DNA from: Bradyrhizobium cosmicum
Lineage (GTDB): Bacteria; Pseudomonadota; Alphaproteobacteria; Rhizobiales; Xanthobacteraceae
Assembly (NCBI RefSeq): GCF_007290395.2
Contig: NZ_CP041656.2
Coordinates: forward strand, 4,092,001-4,156,000
Direction of reading: 5' to 3'
DNA: 64,000 nucleotides
A program made the translations under genes and the position numbers. How positions within the stretch are numbered: the first letter of the stretch is position 1; each line of letters begins with the position of its first letter. This document shows, piece by piece, positions 1 to 9,835 of this stretch. The notes under the pieces are model-generated. The model did not search any database. It was not told where the DNA came from and saw only the letters and a list, made by a program, of their open reading frames with translations.

Positions 1-200
1 ATGCCCGGCCGGGCATCGCGTTGCGGCAGGTGCACGGCCTCGCTCAGCGCCTGGCGCAGCAGGTTGCGCTCCGCAGGACTATACGGCCGGTAGCCGGATG
101 GTCCAAACGCCTTCACCTGTTTTCCGTCGGTTTCGATCAGCGCAACGTCCACCCCGTCCAGCGAGGTGCCGCTCATCAAACCGAGTGCCGTCAACATCAT
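1..200 (-). CDS. anmK: Anhydro-N-acetylmuramic acid kinase, N-terminal fragment (runs off the left edge)
   Basis: Only the first 66 or so codons lie in the window. The reverse strand from 200 begins [20 protein letters not shown], which is the glycine-rich phosphate-binding N-terminus typical of AnmK, the cytoplasmic kinase that phosphorylates 1,6-anhydro-MurNAc during peptidoglycan recycling. Two adjacent ATG codons (200 and 197) are both possible starts. It diverges from tyrS, an arrangement common in Rhizobiales. The identification is firm, but catalytic residues further in cannot be seen. Confidence 0.9.
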   Translation of the reverse strand, partial: MMLTALGLMSGTSLDGVDVALIETDGKQVKAFGPSGYRPYSPAERNLLRQALSEAVHLPQRDARPG

Positions 201-239
201 CTTAAGCGAGCCTCGAAGCCCCCTGCCCGGACGCCCGAC

Positions 240-266
240 TTGTATCAAACAAGCACATCTTATAAT
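240..266 (+). promoter_or_regulatory. Possible tyrS promoter
   Basis: A perfect TATAAT at 261-266 is preceded by TTGTAT at 240-245 with a 15-base spacer, which is short of the ideal 17. It lies about 95 bases before the tyrS start in the anmK/tyrS divergent gap. No operator or T-box-like structure was recognised. Confidence 0.35.
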
Positions 267-360
267 GCCACAGCGCGCATTTTTGCGGCAGCCCGGCTCG
301 TGCCGGTTCCGCAACTTGCGGCAATGATCGTAAAATAAGAATGATCAGGTCCGCCGACAG

Positions 361-1614
361 ATGACTGCATTTAAATCGGATTTCCTCAATACCCTCAGGG
401 AACGTGGATTCATCCACCAGTGCTCCGATTTCGAGGGGCTGGACGCACTCGCCGCCAAGGGCGAGGCGATCGCCTATGTCGGCTACGATTGCACCGCCCG
501 CTCGCTGCACATCGGCAACTACCTGACCATGATGATGCTGCACTGGCTGCAGCAATCCGGCAACAAGCCGATCACGCTGATGGGCGGCGGCACCACCATG
601 GTCGGCGATCCCTCAGGCAAGGACGAGACGCGCGCGATGCGTACCGTCGCCGAGATCGAGGCCAACAAGGCCTCGATCCGCGGCGTGTTCGCCAAGGTAC
701 TGAACTACGGCGATGGCAAGAACGACGCCATCATGCTCGACAATGCCGAGTGGCTGACCAAGCTGAACTGGATCGAGATGCTGCGCGACGTCGGCCGGCA
801 CTTCTCGGTCAACCGCATGCTGACCATGGACTCCGTGCGGCTGCGCCTCGAGCGCGAGCAGGAGATGAGCTTCATCGAGTTCAACTACATGGTTTGCCAG
901 GCCTACGATTTCGTCGAACTCGCCAAGCGCACCGGCTGCCATTTGCAGATGGGCGGCTCGGACCAGTGGGGCAACATCATCATGGGCGTCGATCTCGGCC
1001 GCCGCATGGGTACCCACCAGCTGTTCGCGCTGACGACGCCGCTGCTGACCACGGCATCCGGTGCCAAGATGGGCAAGACCGCGCAGGGCGCGGTGTGGCT
1101 CAACGCCGACCAGTTCTCGCCGTATGATTTCTGGCAGTACTGGCGCAACACCGAGGATGCCGACGTCGGCAAGTTCCTGAAGCTGTTCACGACGCTGCCG
1201 ATGAGCGAGATCAAGAAGCTCGAAGCGCTCGGCGGCTCGGAGATCAACGAGGCCAAGAAAGTGCTCGCGACCGAAGCGACCGCATTGCTGCACGGCCGCG
1301 ACGCCGCCAACGAGGCGGCCGAAACCGCGCGGCGCACCTTCGAGGAAGGCGCGCTCGCCGAGAGCCTGCCGACGGTGGAAATTCCGCGCGGCGAGCTCGA
1401 CGCCGGCCTCGGCGTGCTCAATGCCTTCGTCAAGGCCGGCCTCGTCGCCTCCAACGGCGAGGCGCGGCGCCAGATCAAGGGCGGCGGCCTGCGCGTCAAC
1501 GACGTATCAGTCACCGACGAGAAGATGGCGCTGTCTGCGGACAGCCTGACGCCGGAAGGCGTGATCAAGCTGTCGTTCGGCAAGAAGAAGCACGTCCTCA
1601 TCCGGCCTGCATAG
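361..1614 (+). CDS. tyrS: Tyrosyl-tRNA synthetase
   Basis: This is a class I aminoacyl-tRNA synthetase that charges tRNA-Tyr in the cytoplasm. The protein is 417 residues, normal for the bacterial TyrRS family. The HIGH-type signature is HIGN at residues 50-53 and the KMSKS loop reads KMGKT at 236-240. A C-terminal S4 RNA-binding domain is visible near residues 350-417, with the motif around [20 protein letters not shown]. The ATG at 361 gives the conserved N-terminus. An MFS transporter follows after a short hairpin-containing gap and is probably unrelated in function. Confidence 0.97.
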   Translation: MTAFKSDFLNTLRERGFIHQCSDFEGLDALAAKGEAIAYVGYDCTARSLHIGNYLTMMMLHWLQQSGNKPITLMGGGTTMVGDPSGKDETRAMRTVAEIEANKASIRGVFAKVLNYGDGKNDAIMLDNAEWLTKLNWIEMLRDVGRHFSVNRMLTMDSVRLRLEREQEMSFIEFNYMVCQAYDFVELAKRTGCHLQMGGSDQWGNIIMGVDLGRRMGTHQLFALTTPLLTTASGAKMGKTAQGAVWLNADQFSPYDFWQYWRNTEDADVGKFLKLFTTLPMSEIKKLEALGGSEINEAKKVLATEATALLHGRDAANEAAETARRTFEEGALAESLPTVEIPRGELDAGLGVLNAFVKAGLVASNGEARRQIKGGGLRVNDVSVTDEKMALSADSLTPEGVIKLSFGKKKHVLIRPA

Positions 1615-1635
1615 GCGTATGAGGTTTTGATGCTT

Positions 1636-1665
1636 GTCAGGGCGCGCCGAAGCGCGCTCCCTGAC
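1636..1665. other. GC-rich stem-loop between tyrS and the MFS gene
   Basis: GTCAGGGCGCGC pairs with GCGCGCTCCCTGAC across a CGAA loop, with one bulged T. No T-run follows, so it is not a standard intrinsic terminator. It could stabilise the tyrS 3' end. Confidence 0.4.
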
Positions 1666-1718
1666 GGGCAATGGACCAGAACACGCCCAGGGAAACGACC
1701 AGGGACAACGGAGTTGCG

Positions 1719-2930
1719 ATGCAGCAGGGCGCGGTGCGCACAGCGCTCGTCGTGCTTGCGCTGTGCTTCACACTGGCGGTGCTCGGCCGGGGCCTCAGCG
1801 AAAGCTTCACCGTCTTCCTCAAGCCGATCTCGGAAAGCTTCGGCTGGGACCGTGCGCAGGTCGTCTCGATCTACTCGCTGACCTGGCTCATCAGCGGACT
1901 GACCGCGCCGCTGGTCGGACGCCTGTTCGATCATTCCGGACCACGCATCGTCTACGCGCTCGGACTGTTCCTGCTCGGTTCGGCCTTTCTGATCGCGGCG
2001 CACGCGCAATCGCTCTGGCAGTTCCAGCTCTCGATCGGGTTGTGCGTCGGCGTCGGCGTCGCCTTCATCGGCAATGTGCCGAACTCGATCCTGCTCGGCC
2101 GCTGGTTCGGCCCAAAGCTGCCGACAGCGATGGCGGTGGTGTACTCGGCGATGGGCGGCGGCGTGCTGGCGCTGCTGCCGGCCTCGCAGCTCCTGATCGA
2201 TCATCTCGGCTGGCGCGAGACCTACCAGCTGTTCGGCTTCGCCTCACTCGGTCTGCTGGTGCCGTTGCTGCTGTTGCCGTGGCGGCTGTTCGCGTCCGGC
2301 TCGCCGCATGTCGCCAAGAAGACCGATCCCGATTTCGTCGACCACGGCTGGACGCTGGCGAGCGCCATGCGACACCACGCCTTCTGGGCGCTGTTCTCGA
2401 CCTTCTTCTTCACCGCTGTCGGCATGTATGCGATCGCGGCACAGATCGTGGCCTATCTGATCGATGCCGGATTCCCGCCGCTCCAGGCCGCAACCGCCTG
2501 GGGCTTTTCCGGTGTCGTGCTGGTGTTCGGCATGCTCGGGGTTTCCGCCCTCGACGGGCTGATCGGGCGCCGGCCGTCCGTGCTGCTCAGCTACGCGATC
2601 TCGATCATCGGCATCGTCCTGCTGTGGCTGTTGCAGTATTATCCCGATGTCATCCTGCTCACCGGCTTCGTCGTCTGCTTCGGCAGCATGATGGGCTCGC
2701 GCGGGCCGCTGATCACGGCGACCGCGATGAAGATCTTCAGGGGCAAGCGCGTCGGCACCATCTTCGGCACCATCTCGATCGGCAGTGGCCTCGGCTCGGC
2801 GTTCGGCTCCTGGAGCGGCGGTCTGATCCATGACGCGACGCATGGCTACAACGCGCTGCTCGCCTTCGCACTTGCGAGTGTGGTGCTCGGGATGATTCCG
2901 TTCCTCATTGTGCCGGCTTTGCGGCGCTAG
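1719..2930 (+). CDS. MFS transporter
   Basis: An inner-membrane major facilitator with about 12 hydrophobic segments; the substrate is unknown. The loop 2-3 signature is seen as GRLFDHSGPRIV, and the organisation (SESFGWDRAQVVSIYSLTWL in the first loop) resembles the oxalate/formate-antiporter and monocarboxylate-like group. I prefer the ATG at 1719 (403 residues) because GGAG lies 5 bases upstream. An in-frame ATG at 1671 would add 16 polar residues but overlaps less convincing signals. It stands alone after tyrS. Confidence 0.85.
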   Translation: MQQGAVRTALVVLALCFTLAVLGRGLSESFTVFLKPISESFGWDRAQVVSIYSLTWLISGLTAPLVGRLFDHSGPRIVYALGLFLLGSAFLIAAHAQSLWQFQLSIGLCVGVGVAFIGNVPNSILLGRWFGPKLPTAMAVVYSAMGGGVLALLPASQLLIDHLGWRETYQLFGFASLGLLVPLLLLPWRLFASGSPHVAKKTDPDFVDHGWTLASAMRHHAFWALFSTFFFTAVGMYAIAAQIVAYLIDAGFPPLQAATAWGFSGVVLVFGMLGVSALDGLIGRRPSVLLSYAISIIGIVLLWLLQYYPDVILLTGFVVCFGSMMGSRGPLITATAMKIFRGKRVGTIFGTISIGSGLGSAFGSWSGGLIHDATHGYNALLAFALASVVLGMIPFLIVPALRR

Positions 2931-3054
2931 GTCTCCCGGAAGTAACCTGCGCGCATTCGCATCACCGGATAAATACGGACGGATGCGCTCAAACTGGCGC
3001 AAAAAAGCGGACTACGCCCGGCTGAAAACGCAGCCTGCGGTGTTTTGTCCGACA

Positions 3055-3068
3055 TGACAAAAATGTCA
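3055..3068. promoter_or_regulatory. Short perfect inverted repeat upstream of the DoxX gene
   Basis: TGACA-AAAA-TGTCA lies about 80 bases before the likely DoxX start. It has the size and symmetry of a dimeric repressor site, but no regulator gene is adjacent. Confidence 0.25.
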
Positions 3069-3149
3069 GCGCGAATCGAGCTTGGGCGACTTGCGGGGTG
3101 CAGCTGAATGCGGTCCAAGTCGCAACCATTGGATGGAGGGCACAAACCA

Positions 3150-3554
3150 ATGAACTTTCCCTATCTCGTTCGCTTTCAACCGGTTCTCTTGAGCCTGTTT
3201 CGCTTCATCACCGGCCTGCTGCTGTTTCAGTACGGCGTCGCCAAGCTGTTCAAGTTTCCGGTGCTTCCCTACTTCGCGAACATCCCCCCACTGATCTACG
3301 CGGCCGGCACGATCGAGCTCGTGCTTGGCGCGCTCCTGATGATCGGCCTGTTCACCCGTCTTGCGGCATTCATTCTTTCGGGTGAGATGGCCTTCGCCTA
3401 CTTCATGGGCCACATGCTCAAGGGCGACACGCCGGTGTTCCTGCCGCTGCTCAATGGCGGCACTGCGGCGATCCTGTTCTGCTTCGCCTGCCTCTACCTC
3501 TCGGCAGCCGGCGGCGGATCGGTCAGCGCCGATGCGGCGATGGGCAAGGACTAG
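3150..3554 (+). CDS. DoxX family membrane protein
   Basis: A small inner-membrane protein of 134 residues with four predicted membrane segments. The DoxX/SURF4-like pattern is visible: LFQYGVAKLFKFP in the first loop, then IELVLGALLMIGLFTRLAA and GEMAFAYFMGHM. Family members are linked to quinone or thiol redox homeostasis in some species, but no specific role is shown here. The start at 3150 has GGAGGG 9 bases upstream; an earlier in-frame ATG at 3108 is less likely. Confidence 0.85.
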   Translation: MNFPYLVRFQPVLLSLFRFITGLLLFQYGVAKLFKFPVLPYFANIPPLIYAAGTIELVLGALLMIGLFTRLAAFILSGEMAFAYFMGHMLKGDTPVFLPLLNGGTAAILFCFACLYLSAAGGGSVSADAAMGKD

Positions 3555-3571
3555 CGGGTCGACAGCATCGC

Positions 3572-3598
3572 ATTGCGCGCGGCTTACGCGCGCGCAAT
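3572..3598. terminator. Possible terminator after the DoxX gene
   Basis: A perfect 10-bp stem, ATTGCGCGCG with CGCGCGCAAT, and a 7-base loop sit 18 bases after the DoxX stop. There is no U-tract, so it could instead be an mRNA-stabilising hairpin. It lies between convergent genes. Confidence 0.4.
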
Positions 3599-3643
3599 TA
3601 ACCCACAAGTAACGGATGGCATCGGCAGCCTTGCCGGTGTCAC

Positions 3644-3730
3644 CTAGCGCGAGCCCAGTACGTTCCAGATCAGAACGAGGGCCGCTGCGAGCAGCACGGA
3701 CATGACGAGGCGGTGAGCGAATCGGCTCAT
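3644..3730 (-). CDS. 28-residue single-pass membrane microprotein
   Basis: The ORF starts MSRFAHRLVMSVLLAAALVL and ends with SR before a stop at 3644. A short basic N-terminus is followed by one hydrophobic segment of about 17 residues. AGGA lies 6 bases upstream of the ATG, which supports translation. I do not recognise a family. Longer in-frame starts exist up to 3829 but give a non-hydrophobic, arginine-rich extension with no ribosome site. It is convergent with DoxX and transcribed away from the chemoreceptor gene. Confidence 0.5.
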   Translation of the reverse strand: MSRFAHRLVMSVLLAAALVLIWNVLGSR

Positions 3731-3948
3731 TGCCGTTCCTGCCAGGCTCGCTGACCACCAAAGTCTGAGATCGGTTGTCGCCAGCATTCGCGCTGGAGCG
3801 CGCCGATGCATGTCGGTTCGTCTGCACAATTGCGCACATGGCTGCGAACGGTCACGCGCGCGGCAGGCCGCCGCATCGCTATGTTCATGATTGGTAAGAA
3901 CTTCATGCTACCCATGCGAGCAATAACAACCATTTCGTAGAGGCTGCG

Positions 3949-5643
3949 ATGAAGTTGCTGAGCCACCTGAAGATCCGCACCAAGCTTGCCAGCATGGTCT
4001 GCCTTGCGGCTCTGACCGTCACGGCCATCATCGCGGTCTCGGGCTTCCTCAGCAAGAGCCGCATGATGGAGGACCGGGTCCAGCAGATGAAGACCGCGGT
4101 CGATATGCTCTACAGCCTGGCCCAGTCGGTTCAGGACGACGTCACCGCCGGCAAGATGACGCAGGCCGAGGCCAAGGCCCTGTTCCATATTCGCGGTCGC
4201 CAGATGAGCTTCAACGCCGGCCAAGGCTACCCGGTCGTCTACAACGCCGACACATCCATCATCGTCAACGGCGCCAACCAGAAGCTCGAAGGCAAGATCA
4301 CCGGCGCAACCGATTCCAACGGCGTCCTGATCGCCGACGCAATCATCAAGGCGGGCGACCTGTCCGCGCAGGGCGGCGTGACATCCTACCTCTATCCCCG
4401 CCCCGGTCAGACCGAGGCCGTCCGCAAGACCGTGTTCGCGCGCAAGTTCGCGCCCTGGAACGCGACCATCAGCTACGGCCTCTATGTCGACGATATCGAC
4501 GCCGACGTGCGCGCGCTCACGCTGGAGCTGGCCGCGGTCGGCCTTGGCCTGATGCTGCTGATGGCCACGCTATCCTGGCTGATCGCCCGCGACGTGCTGA
4601 GCGCGCTCGACCGGCAGAAAAACCGCATGCAGGAGATCGCCGAGGGCGCCATCGACAAGCCGGTCGAGGAGACTGATCGCGGCGACGAGATCGGTCGCAT
4701 GGCCGAGACGCTCGAAGTGCTGCGCCAGACCGCCCTGACCGCCCGCACACTCGAGGCTGAGCAGGTCGCCACCAAGACCCGCACCGAGCAGGAGAAGCGC
4801 GACGCGCTGATCTCGCTTGCCGACCGCTTCGACGCTTCCGTCGGCCAGCTCGTCGGCCTGATGGCCTCGGGCTCCGGGGAGCTGGAGACCACCGCCAAGT
4901 CGATGTCGTCCACGGCTGAAGGCACCAACCGCCGCGCCGCCGTGGTCGGCTCGGCCGCCACCGAAGCCAGCCAGCGCGTCCAGACTGTCGCCGCGGCCGC
5001 CGAGGAGCTGTCCTCCTCCATTACCGAGATCAGCCGCCAGGTCGCGCAATCCGCGGAAGTCACCGGCCGCGCCGTCAACAGCGCGCGCCGCACCGACACC
5101 ATCGTCCGCGCGCTGTCGGATGGTGCCCAGCAGATCGAGCACGTCGCCGAGCTGATCTCCAGCATCGCGGCACAGACCAATCTGCTCGCGCTCAACGCCA
5201 CCATCGAGGCGGCGCGTGCCGGTGAAGCCGGCCGCGGCTTTGCCGTCGTCGCCTCCGAGGTGAAGTCGCTCGCGAGCCAGACCGCGGAAGCCACCCGTGA
5301 GATTGGCGACAAGATCGCCCAGATCCAGGGCGCGACCAAGGAAGCCGTGGACGCGATCGGCGGCATCACCGCCACCATCGAGGAGGTCAGCCGTATCGCC
5401 GCCTCGATCGGGGCCGCCATCGAGGAGCAAGGCGCCGCCACCGCCGAGATCGCCCGCAGCGTCTCGCAGACCGCGGAGGCGACCAAGGAGGTCACCACCA
5501 ATATCGGCGGCGTCAGCACGGCGGCGAACGAGACCGGCAACGCCGCCGACATGGTGCTCGCGGCCGCCTCGAACCTCTCCAAGCAGGCCGAGCAGCTCTC
5601 CGGCGAAGTCGGCACCTTCCTGGCCGGCGTGCGCGCGGCATAA
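3949..5643 (+). CDS. Methyl-accepting chemotaxis protein with Cache-type periplasmic sensor
   Basis: A 564-residue chemoreceptor. Membrane segments at about 14-34 and 190-212 flank a periplasmic domain with a Cache pattern ([20 protein letters not shown]). This is followed by a HAMP linker (about 213-265, ending in the typical [14 protein letters not shown]) and a signalling coiled coil. The CheA/CheW-binding hairpin tip is unmistakable at about 405-445 ([20 protein letters not shown]). There is no C-terminal NWETF-like CheR tether. No che genes are nearby, so it must act with an array encoded elsewhere. The ATG has GAGG 6 bases upstream. Confidence 0.95.
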   Translation: MKLLSHLKIRTKLASMVCLAALTVTAIIAVSGFLSKSRMMEDRVQQMKTAVDMLYSLAQSVQDDVTAGKMTQAEAKALFHIRGRQMSFNAGQGYPVVYNADTSIIVNGANQKLEGKITGATDSNGVLIADAIIKAGDLSAQGGVTSYLYPRPGQTEAVRKTVFARKFAPWNATISYGLYVDDIDADVRALTLELAAVGLGLMLLMATLSWLIARDVLSALDRQKNRMQEIAEGAIDKPVEETDRGDEIGRMAETLEVLRQTALTARTLEAEQVATKTRTEQEKRDALISLADRFDASVGQLVGLMASGSGELETTAKSMSSTAEGTNRRAAVVGSAATEASQRVQTVAAAAEELSSSITEISRQVAQSAEVTGRAVNSARRTDTIVRALSDGAQQIEHVAELISSIAAQTNLLALNATIEAARAGEAGRGFAVVASEVKSLASQTAEATREIGDKIAQIQGATKEAVDAIGGITATIEEVSRIAASIGAAIEEQGAATAEIARSVSQTAEATKEVTTNIGGVSTAANETGNAADMVLAAASNLSKQAEQLSGEVGTFLAGVRAA

Positions 5644-5677
5644 GGGGGCGGGCTCCCCAATACATCCACAACACGTC

Positions 5678-5798
5678 GTCATGCCCGGGCATAGCCGTCC
5701 AAAGGACGGCGTCGCTTCCGCTTGCCTATGTCCCGGACATCCACGTTCCTGGTACGGCGTGGTGAGGCGTGGATGGCCGGGACAAGCCCGGCCATGAC
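5678..5798. repeat. Palindromic intergenic repeat (Bradyrhizobium REP-like)
   Basis: The outer arms GTCATGCCCGGGC and GCCCGGCCATGAC match as inverted repeats at 12 of 13 positions. Inner arms at 5731-5745 and 5768-5782 pair at 14 of 15 positions (TCCCGGACATCCACG with CGTGGATGGCCGGGA). It lies between two convergent genes. From memory, this sequence type recurs widely between Bradyrhizobium genes; copy number cannot be tested here. Confidence 0.75.
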
Positions 5799-5818
5799 AG
5801 AGTTCTGGGCTTCTTGAG

Positions 5819-8800
5819 CTACCGCCTCGCCAGGCTGCAGCCACTCGAGAGCTTGCTGGCAGATCCGGTCGAGCCGTCGCTCGACTGCGACGGGAATTCA
5901 TCGAACGGCGAGTTCTGCTTGCCGGTGTTGAACTCGAAGATCTTGCGGAACAGGCCGGGCGCCATCGCCGAGATCGGGTTGACGCGCATGACGGGCGCGG
6001 CAGGCGTGCCGACGACCTCGTAGGTCACACCGATCAGTCCCTCATTGTTGCCGCCGCCGAGGAAGATACCGAACAACGGAATCTGGCCGAAGATGTTGTT
6101 GACGCCATACATCGGCACGAAGGTGCCGCTCATGCAGACCTGGTTGCCGGGATAGTCGATCGAGCCCTCGATGGTGGCGCCTATCATCGGCCCCTTGACC
6201 ACGCCGTCGCGAACGGTCAGCGCCCCGTTCTGCCGGGTGAACTCGGCGCGCAACGCGCTGAAGGAGACGCCGCTGCCGGTCCCGTTGGGCGCGCCGGCGG
6301 CGACGCGCTCGAGCTGCGCCTCGCCCTTCACCGTGAAGTCGCGCACGTTGATGAGGCCTTCGCGGGACGTGTTCGGCTCGGATGTCGGCGGCTCCATCGC
6401 CACCACCATCTGGCCGCCGACCGCCTTTGTGTAGGTGTCGGTGAAGCGCAGCAGCGCGCCGGCATCGTTGGTCTGGAGGTAGATCACCTCGCGGTTGCCC
6501 TGGGCACGGCCGCCGCGCAGATCGGCTGCCACCGGCGTGTCGCGGCCGATCTTGCCACTCAGGGTGAAGGCCTTGATGGCGCCGCTGCGTCTCGACATCT
6601 TGGCGTCGACACTGCGCATCGCCTCGCCGTTGAACCCCGCGACGGCACCGAGCTTCACGTCGATGTCGAAATCGACGTTCTTCATCTTGCTCTTGGCATC
6701 GTCCTTGGAATTGCCTGAGATCGCCGACTTCAGGAAGCCGCGGCCGTCGAATACGTCGCCGCGCATCGTGCCGCGCACCACCCCGTCCTGACCACGCTCC
6801 ACCTTCAGCGACGTCTTGTCACCGTCGGACGGAGAATAAATCGGGAAGTTCGCATTCATCAGATCGCCGTTCGGATCGACCTCAAGCGAGCCCTTGATCG
6901 AAGCGCCGCCGCCTTCGATGACGATGTCCTCCAGACGCGTCGATTGCGCGGTCGGCACCACCTTGAACGTCGCCTTGCTGGATTTGCCCGGCAGCTTGAC
7001 CCAGCCGGGCAGGATGTTGTCGAGCTTGACCGAGGTCAGGTCGGCCTCGATGCCGAGCTTCGTCGTCTGGTCGGGGCCGCCGGCGATCTTGCCCGACAGC
7101 TTGATCGGCACCGATCCGCTGACGGCGGGACTGAGATCGAATCCCAGGCGCGCGCGACCGGCGTCGTCCAGCGTGGTCTGCAATTTGACGTCCGCATCGC
7201 CCTCGGCCGGCTTGCGGTAATCGAGCGAGGCCGCCTGGCCGTTGATCTTGACGTCGCCCTTGACCTGATAACCCTGGTTGTTCGCGGCGATCTTGAGATT
7301 GTTGGCTTCCAGCTTCTGGTTCATCACCAGCTTGTCGGCTGAGAAGCCGTTGAGATCGGCGGTGACGGAATAGACGGTGTCGGCCTTGCTCAGCTCGCCT
7401 TTGACCGGCATGCCGAGCTGGATATTGGCCGTGAACGTGCCCTTGCTGGTGTTGGGGTCGACGACGGTCGACGACAGGTCGCTCAGCCGGTCATTGGCAA
7501 GCATTTCAGCCGCCGCGGGCACGGGGCCATCGACGCGAAACCTGGTCCGCGACGGCGACGGCTTGGGCGCCATGTCCGGCACCTCGAACACGAAGTCGGA
7601 GATCGTGACCTTGCGGCCCGCCGGCGTATCGGCGATGCCCTGGGCGATATTCACGGTCGCGGTACGCCCGGTCACGCGCGCCTTCAAATCGGCATCGTGC
7701 ACGACAGGCATGCCATCGACGGGACGGACCGCGACGCCGCTCGCGACGATGTTGACCGACAGGCCGTCGTCGGGAATCGGCGGGCCCTTGCGCGGCAGGT
7801 TCCTGGTCGGTGAATTGACGCCGATCTCGATGCGCTGAAGCGTGCCGCGCTCGATCCGCTCGATCACCCACTCCCGCAATTCGGGAACTACGAGCGTCGG
7901 CCACATCCGCTTCAGCGCGGAGGCCGACATCGGCGTTCCCGCGAAGCCCAGCGTCAGCCGCGGCTCGCCCGAATAGTCGATGGCCCCCGTGCCGGCGACG
8001 CCGATCTCGCCATTGCTGATATCGGCCTGCGTCAGCAGCATGCGCTTGTGGTCGGTGTCGAAGCGGAAGCCGATCGCAATGCGGTTGAAGACCAGCGGCG
8101 GTTCGTTGTCGATGCCGCCGAGCAGGATCGAGCCGCCGCTGAAACCGAGCTGCCAATCGTTGACGGTGCCGTTGGGCGGCTCGAGATGGGCCAGCAGCGT
8201 CAGACGGTTCGCGCCCGACAGGATCTTGAACGGCGCAACCAGCACCCGCCGATTGGCGTCCCACTCGACGTTAATCTCGGCGGAGTCGATCGCCATCGGA
8301 TAGTCGGGTGTGTCGGTGTCGATGATGTTGCCCGCGCCGATTGCGACCTTGCCGCGAAAGAAGGTCGGCACGCCGTCGCGGCCGAGCTCGCCCTTGAGCT
8401 CTCCCGTCATCGGCAGGTCCGCCGTATAGGTGAGGTCCTTCACCCGCAGCGCCAGCAGGATGTTGGCGGTGGAGACCTTGTCGGCGCGGATGTCGACCGA
8501 GCGCACGCCGTTCTCGGCGGGACCGATCGTGGCGCGCAACGACCAGGGACGTGCGCCCTCCTCGCCGAAGCTGAGCGTGACACCACCACGGGCCGGCCGG
8601 CGCAGGCTGAGCGTGATGTTCTCAAACGACCATTTGCTGCCGCGCTGCTGATCGTCGACGATCAGATTGCCGTTCTTCAGACCGATCTCGTTGAGGTTCT
8701 GTCCGTCGAGGCCGGTCATGCTCAGGCTGTCGAGCCAGTCGAGGCCCTGGAGAATTCCGCTCTGGGCCGTGGCCTGAGGGGCGGCCTGCGCTGCGGCCTG

Positions 8801-9544
8801 AGATGGGTCCTGGCCCGCAGGTGCCGTCGCGAAAGGCGGCGGCGGGACACCGTTGCGCGGGAATGTCGGCGGCAGGCCCGCATCCTTCTTGGATGCCACG
8901 CCGGTTGCGAGCGGTTTTGCGGTGTCGCCGGCCGACACGGTGACAGTGCCGTCAGGCGCGATCCGGATCGCGAGCTCGGCGTCGACGAGATTGAGGCTTT
9001 CGGCGCGCAGGTGCCCCATCAGCAGACCCACACCCGACAGCTTCACCTCCGCCTTCGGCGCACTGGCAACGATGGCGTGGTCGCGGTCGCGCACGATGAT
9101 GTCGCGGATGCGCACCGCGATGCGAACCCGGCCGACCCGCTCGATCTGGGTGCCGCCGACCTCGACCGTGTTGCCGTGGCCAATATTGTCCTCGATGGCG
9201 GCAGCGAGCCAGGGCGTCGCGATGTCGAGATTGATCGGCCCCGCGCCAAGCCGCCACCACAGCGCGCCGAAACAGCCGACGAAGACGACGGCCAGGGCCC
9301 CGACCACGATGGCCATCCGCTTCAGCCAGCGACCTCCGCCCAGCCAGCGGCGCAACGAACCGAACCCGTCACCAAAACGATGAAACCCTGAATTGGAACG
9401 CGACAACAGCCGCCGCGCCCGCCGGCGCGCCGCCGCTTCCTGATCCGGATCCCAGTCGGCGTCGTCCCATTCCTGCGGCTCCTGCTGGCCGCCGCGCCGG
9501 TCGAGATCCCGATTGTAATCCTGGGGCGACGTATTCCTTGCCAT
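5819..9544 (-). CDS. AsmA-like / DUF3971 giant envelope protein
   Basis: About 1241 residues from the ATG at 9544, which has GAGAGGC just upstream. A charged cytoplasmic N-terminus is followed by one membrane segment (about residues 77-98) and a very long beta-rich periplasmic region. The C-terminal part (MIGATIEGSIDYPGNQVCMS, then PLFGIFLGGGNNEGLIGVTY) is typical of AsmA-like C-terminal domains. Such proteins are thought to form grooves that move phospholipid between the membranes (YhdP/TamB class). A proline/alanine/glutamine-rich linker lies near 220-265. An upstream in-frame ATG at 9667 is less likely. The gene stands alone and diverges from the peroxiredoxin. Confidence 0.85.
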   Translation of the reverse strand: MARNTSPQDYNRDLDRRGGQQEPQEWDDADWDPDQEAAARRRARRLLSRSNSGFHRFGDGFGSLRRWLGGGRWLKRMAIVVGALAVVFVGCFGALWWRLGAGPINLDIATPWLAAAIEDNIGHGNTVEVGGTQIERVGRVRIAVRIRDIIVRDRDHAIVASAPKAEVKLSGVGLLMGHLRAESLNLVDAELAIRIAPDGTVTVSAGDTAKPLATGVASKKDAGLPPTFPRNGVPPPPFATAPAGQDPSQAAAQAAPQATAQSGILQGLDWLDSLSMTGLDGQNLNEIGLKNGNLIVDDQQRGSKWSFENITLSLRRPARGGVTLSFGEEGARPWSLRATIGPAENGVRSVDIRADKVSTANILLALRVKDLTYTADLPMTGELKGELGRDGVPTFFRGKVAIGAGNIIDTDTPDYPMAIDSAEINVEWDANRRVLVAPFKILSGANRLTLLAHLEPPNGTVNDWQLGFSGGSILLGGIDNEPPLVFNRIAIGFRFDTDHKRMLLTQADISNGEIGVAGTGAIDYSGEPRLTLGFAGTPMSASALKRMWPTLVVPELREWVIERIERGTLQRIEIGVNSPTRNLPRKGPPIPDDGLSVNIVASGVAVRPVDGMPVVHDADLKARVTGRTATVNIAQGIADTPAGRKVTISDFVFEVPDMAPKPSPSRTRFRVDGPVPAAAEMLANDRLSDLSSTVVDPNTSKGTFTANIQLGMPVKGELSKADTVYSVTADLNGFSADKLVMNQKLEANNLKIAANNQGYQVKGDVKINGQAASLDYRKPAEGDADVKLQTTLDDAGRARLGFDLSPAVSGSVPIKLSGKIAGGPDQTTKLGIEADLTSVKLDNILPGWVKLPGKSSKATFKVVPTAQSTRLEDIVIEGGGASIKGSLEVDPNGDLMNANFPIYSPSDGDKTSLKVERGQDGVVRGTMRGDVFDGRGFLKSAISGNSKDDAKSKMKNVDFDIDVKLGAVAGFNGEAMRSVDAKMSRRSGAIKAFTLSGKIGRDTPVAADLRGGRAQGNREVIYLQTNDAGALLRFTDTYTKAVGGQMVVAMEPPTSEPNTSREGLINVRDFTVKGEAQLERVAAGAPNGTGSGVSFSALRAEFTRQNGALTVRDGVVKGPMIGATIEGSIDYPGNQVCMSGTFVPMYGVNNIFGQIPLFGIFLGGGNNEGLIGVTYEVVGTPAAPVMRVNPISAMAPGLFRKIFEFNTGKQNSPFDEFPSQSSDGSTGSASKLSSGCSLARR

Positions 9545-9835
9545 TGCCTCTCGATACAAGCGCCCATCGTGGGATTGAGCGCCACCGGGACCGCAGCCGT
9601 CGACGGGGATCGAAGCTCCCCGCCCCGGCAATGCCGCCATACCTCGAATATTCCTGCTGTTCGTCATTTCGCCCCGGGAGCGCGTTCAACGAGCAGTGGG
9701 GTGGTGCGTGGAATTCCTTGTAACCATACTCCGGCGCCGTCAGACTCGCCCAGCCGAGGGCGCGATTCCGGAATACCGGACGAGAGCTGCAATACCGCTT
9801 TGGTTGACCCGCCGAAAGCGACGAAAGGAAGGCGT

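Noticed and set aside
4570..5901. Long antisense frames across the chemoreceptor and other genes
   Set aside because: They are frame shadows of strongly supported genes; alanine/arginine/glycine-rich text without domains.
9569..9835. In-frame upstream extension of the peroxiredoxin
   Set aside because: The extra 89 residues have no ribosome site or domain, whereas AAGGAAGG directly precedes the ATG at 9836.
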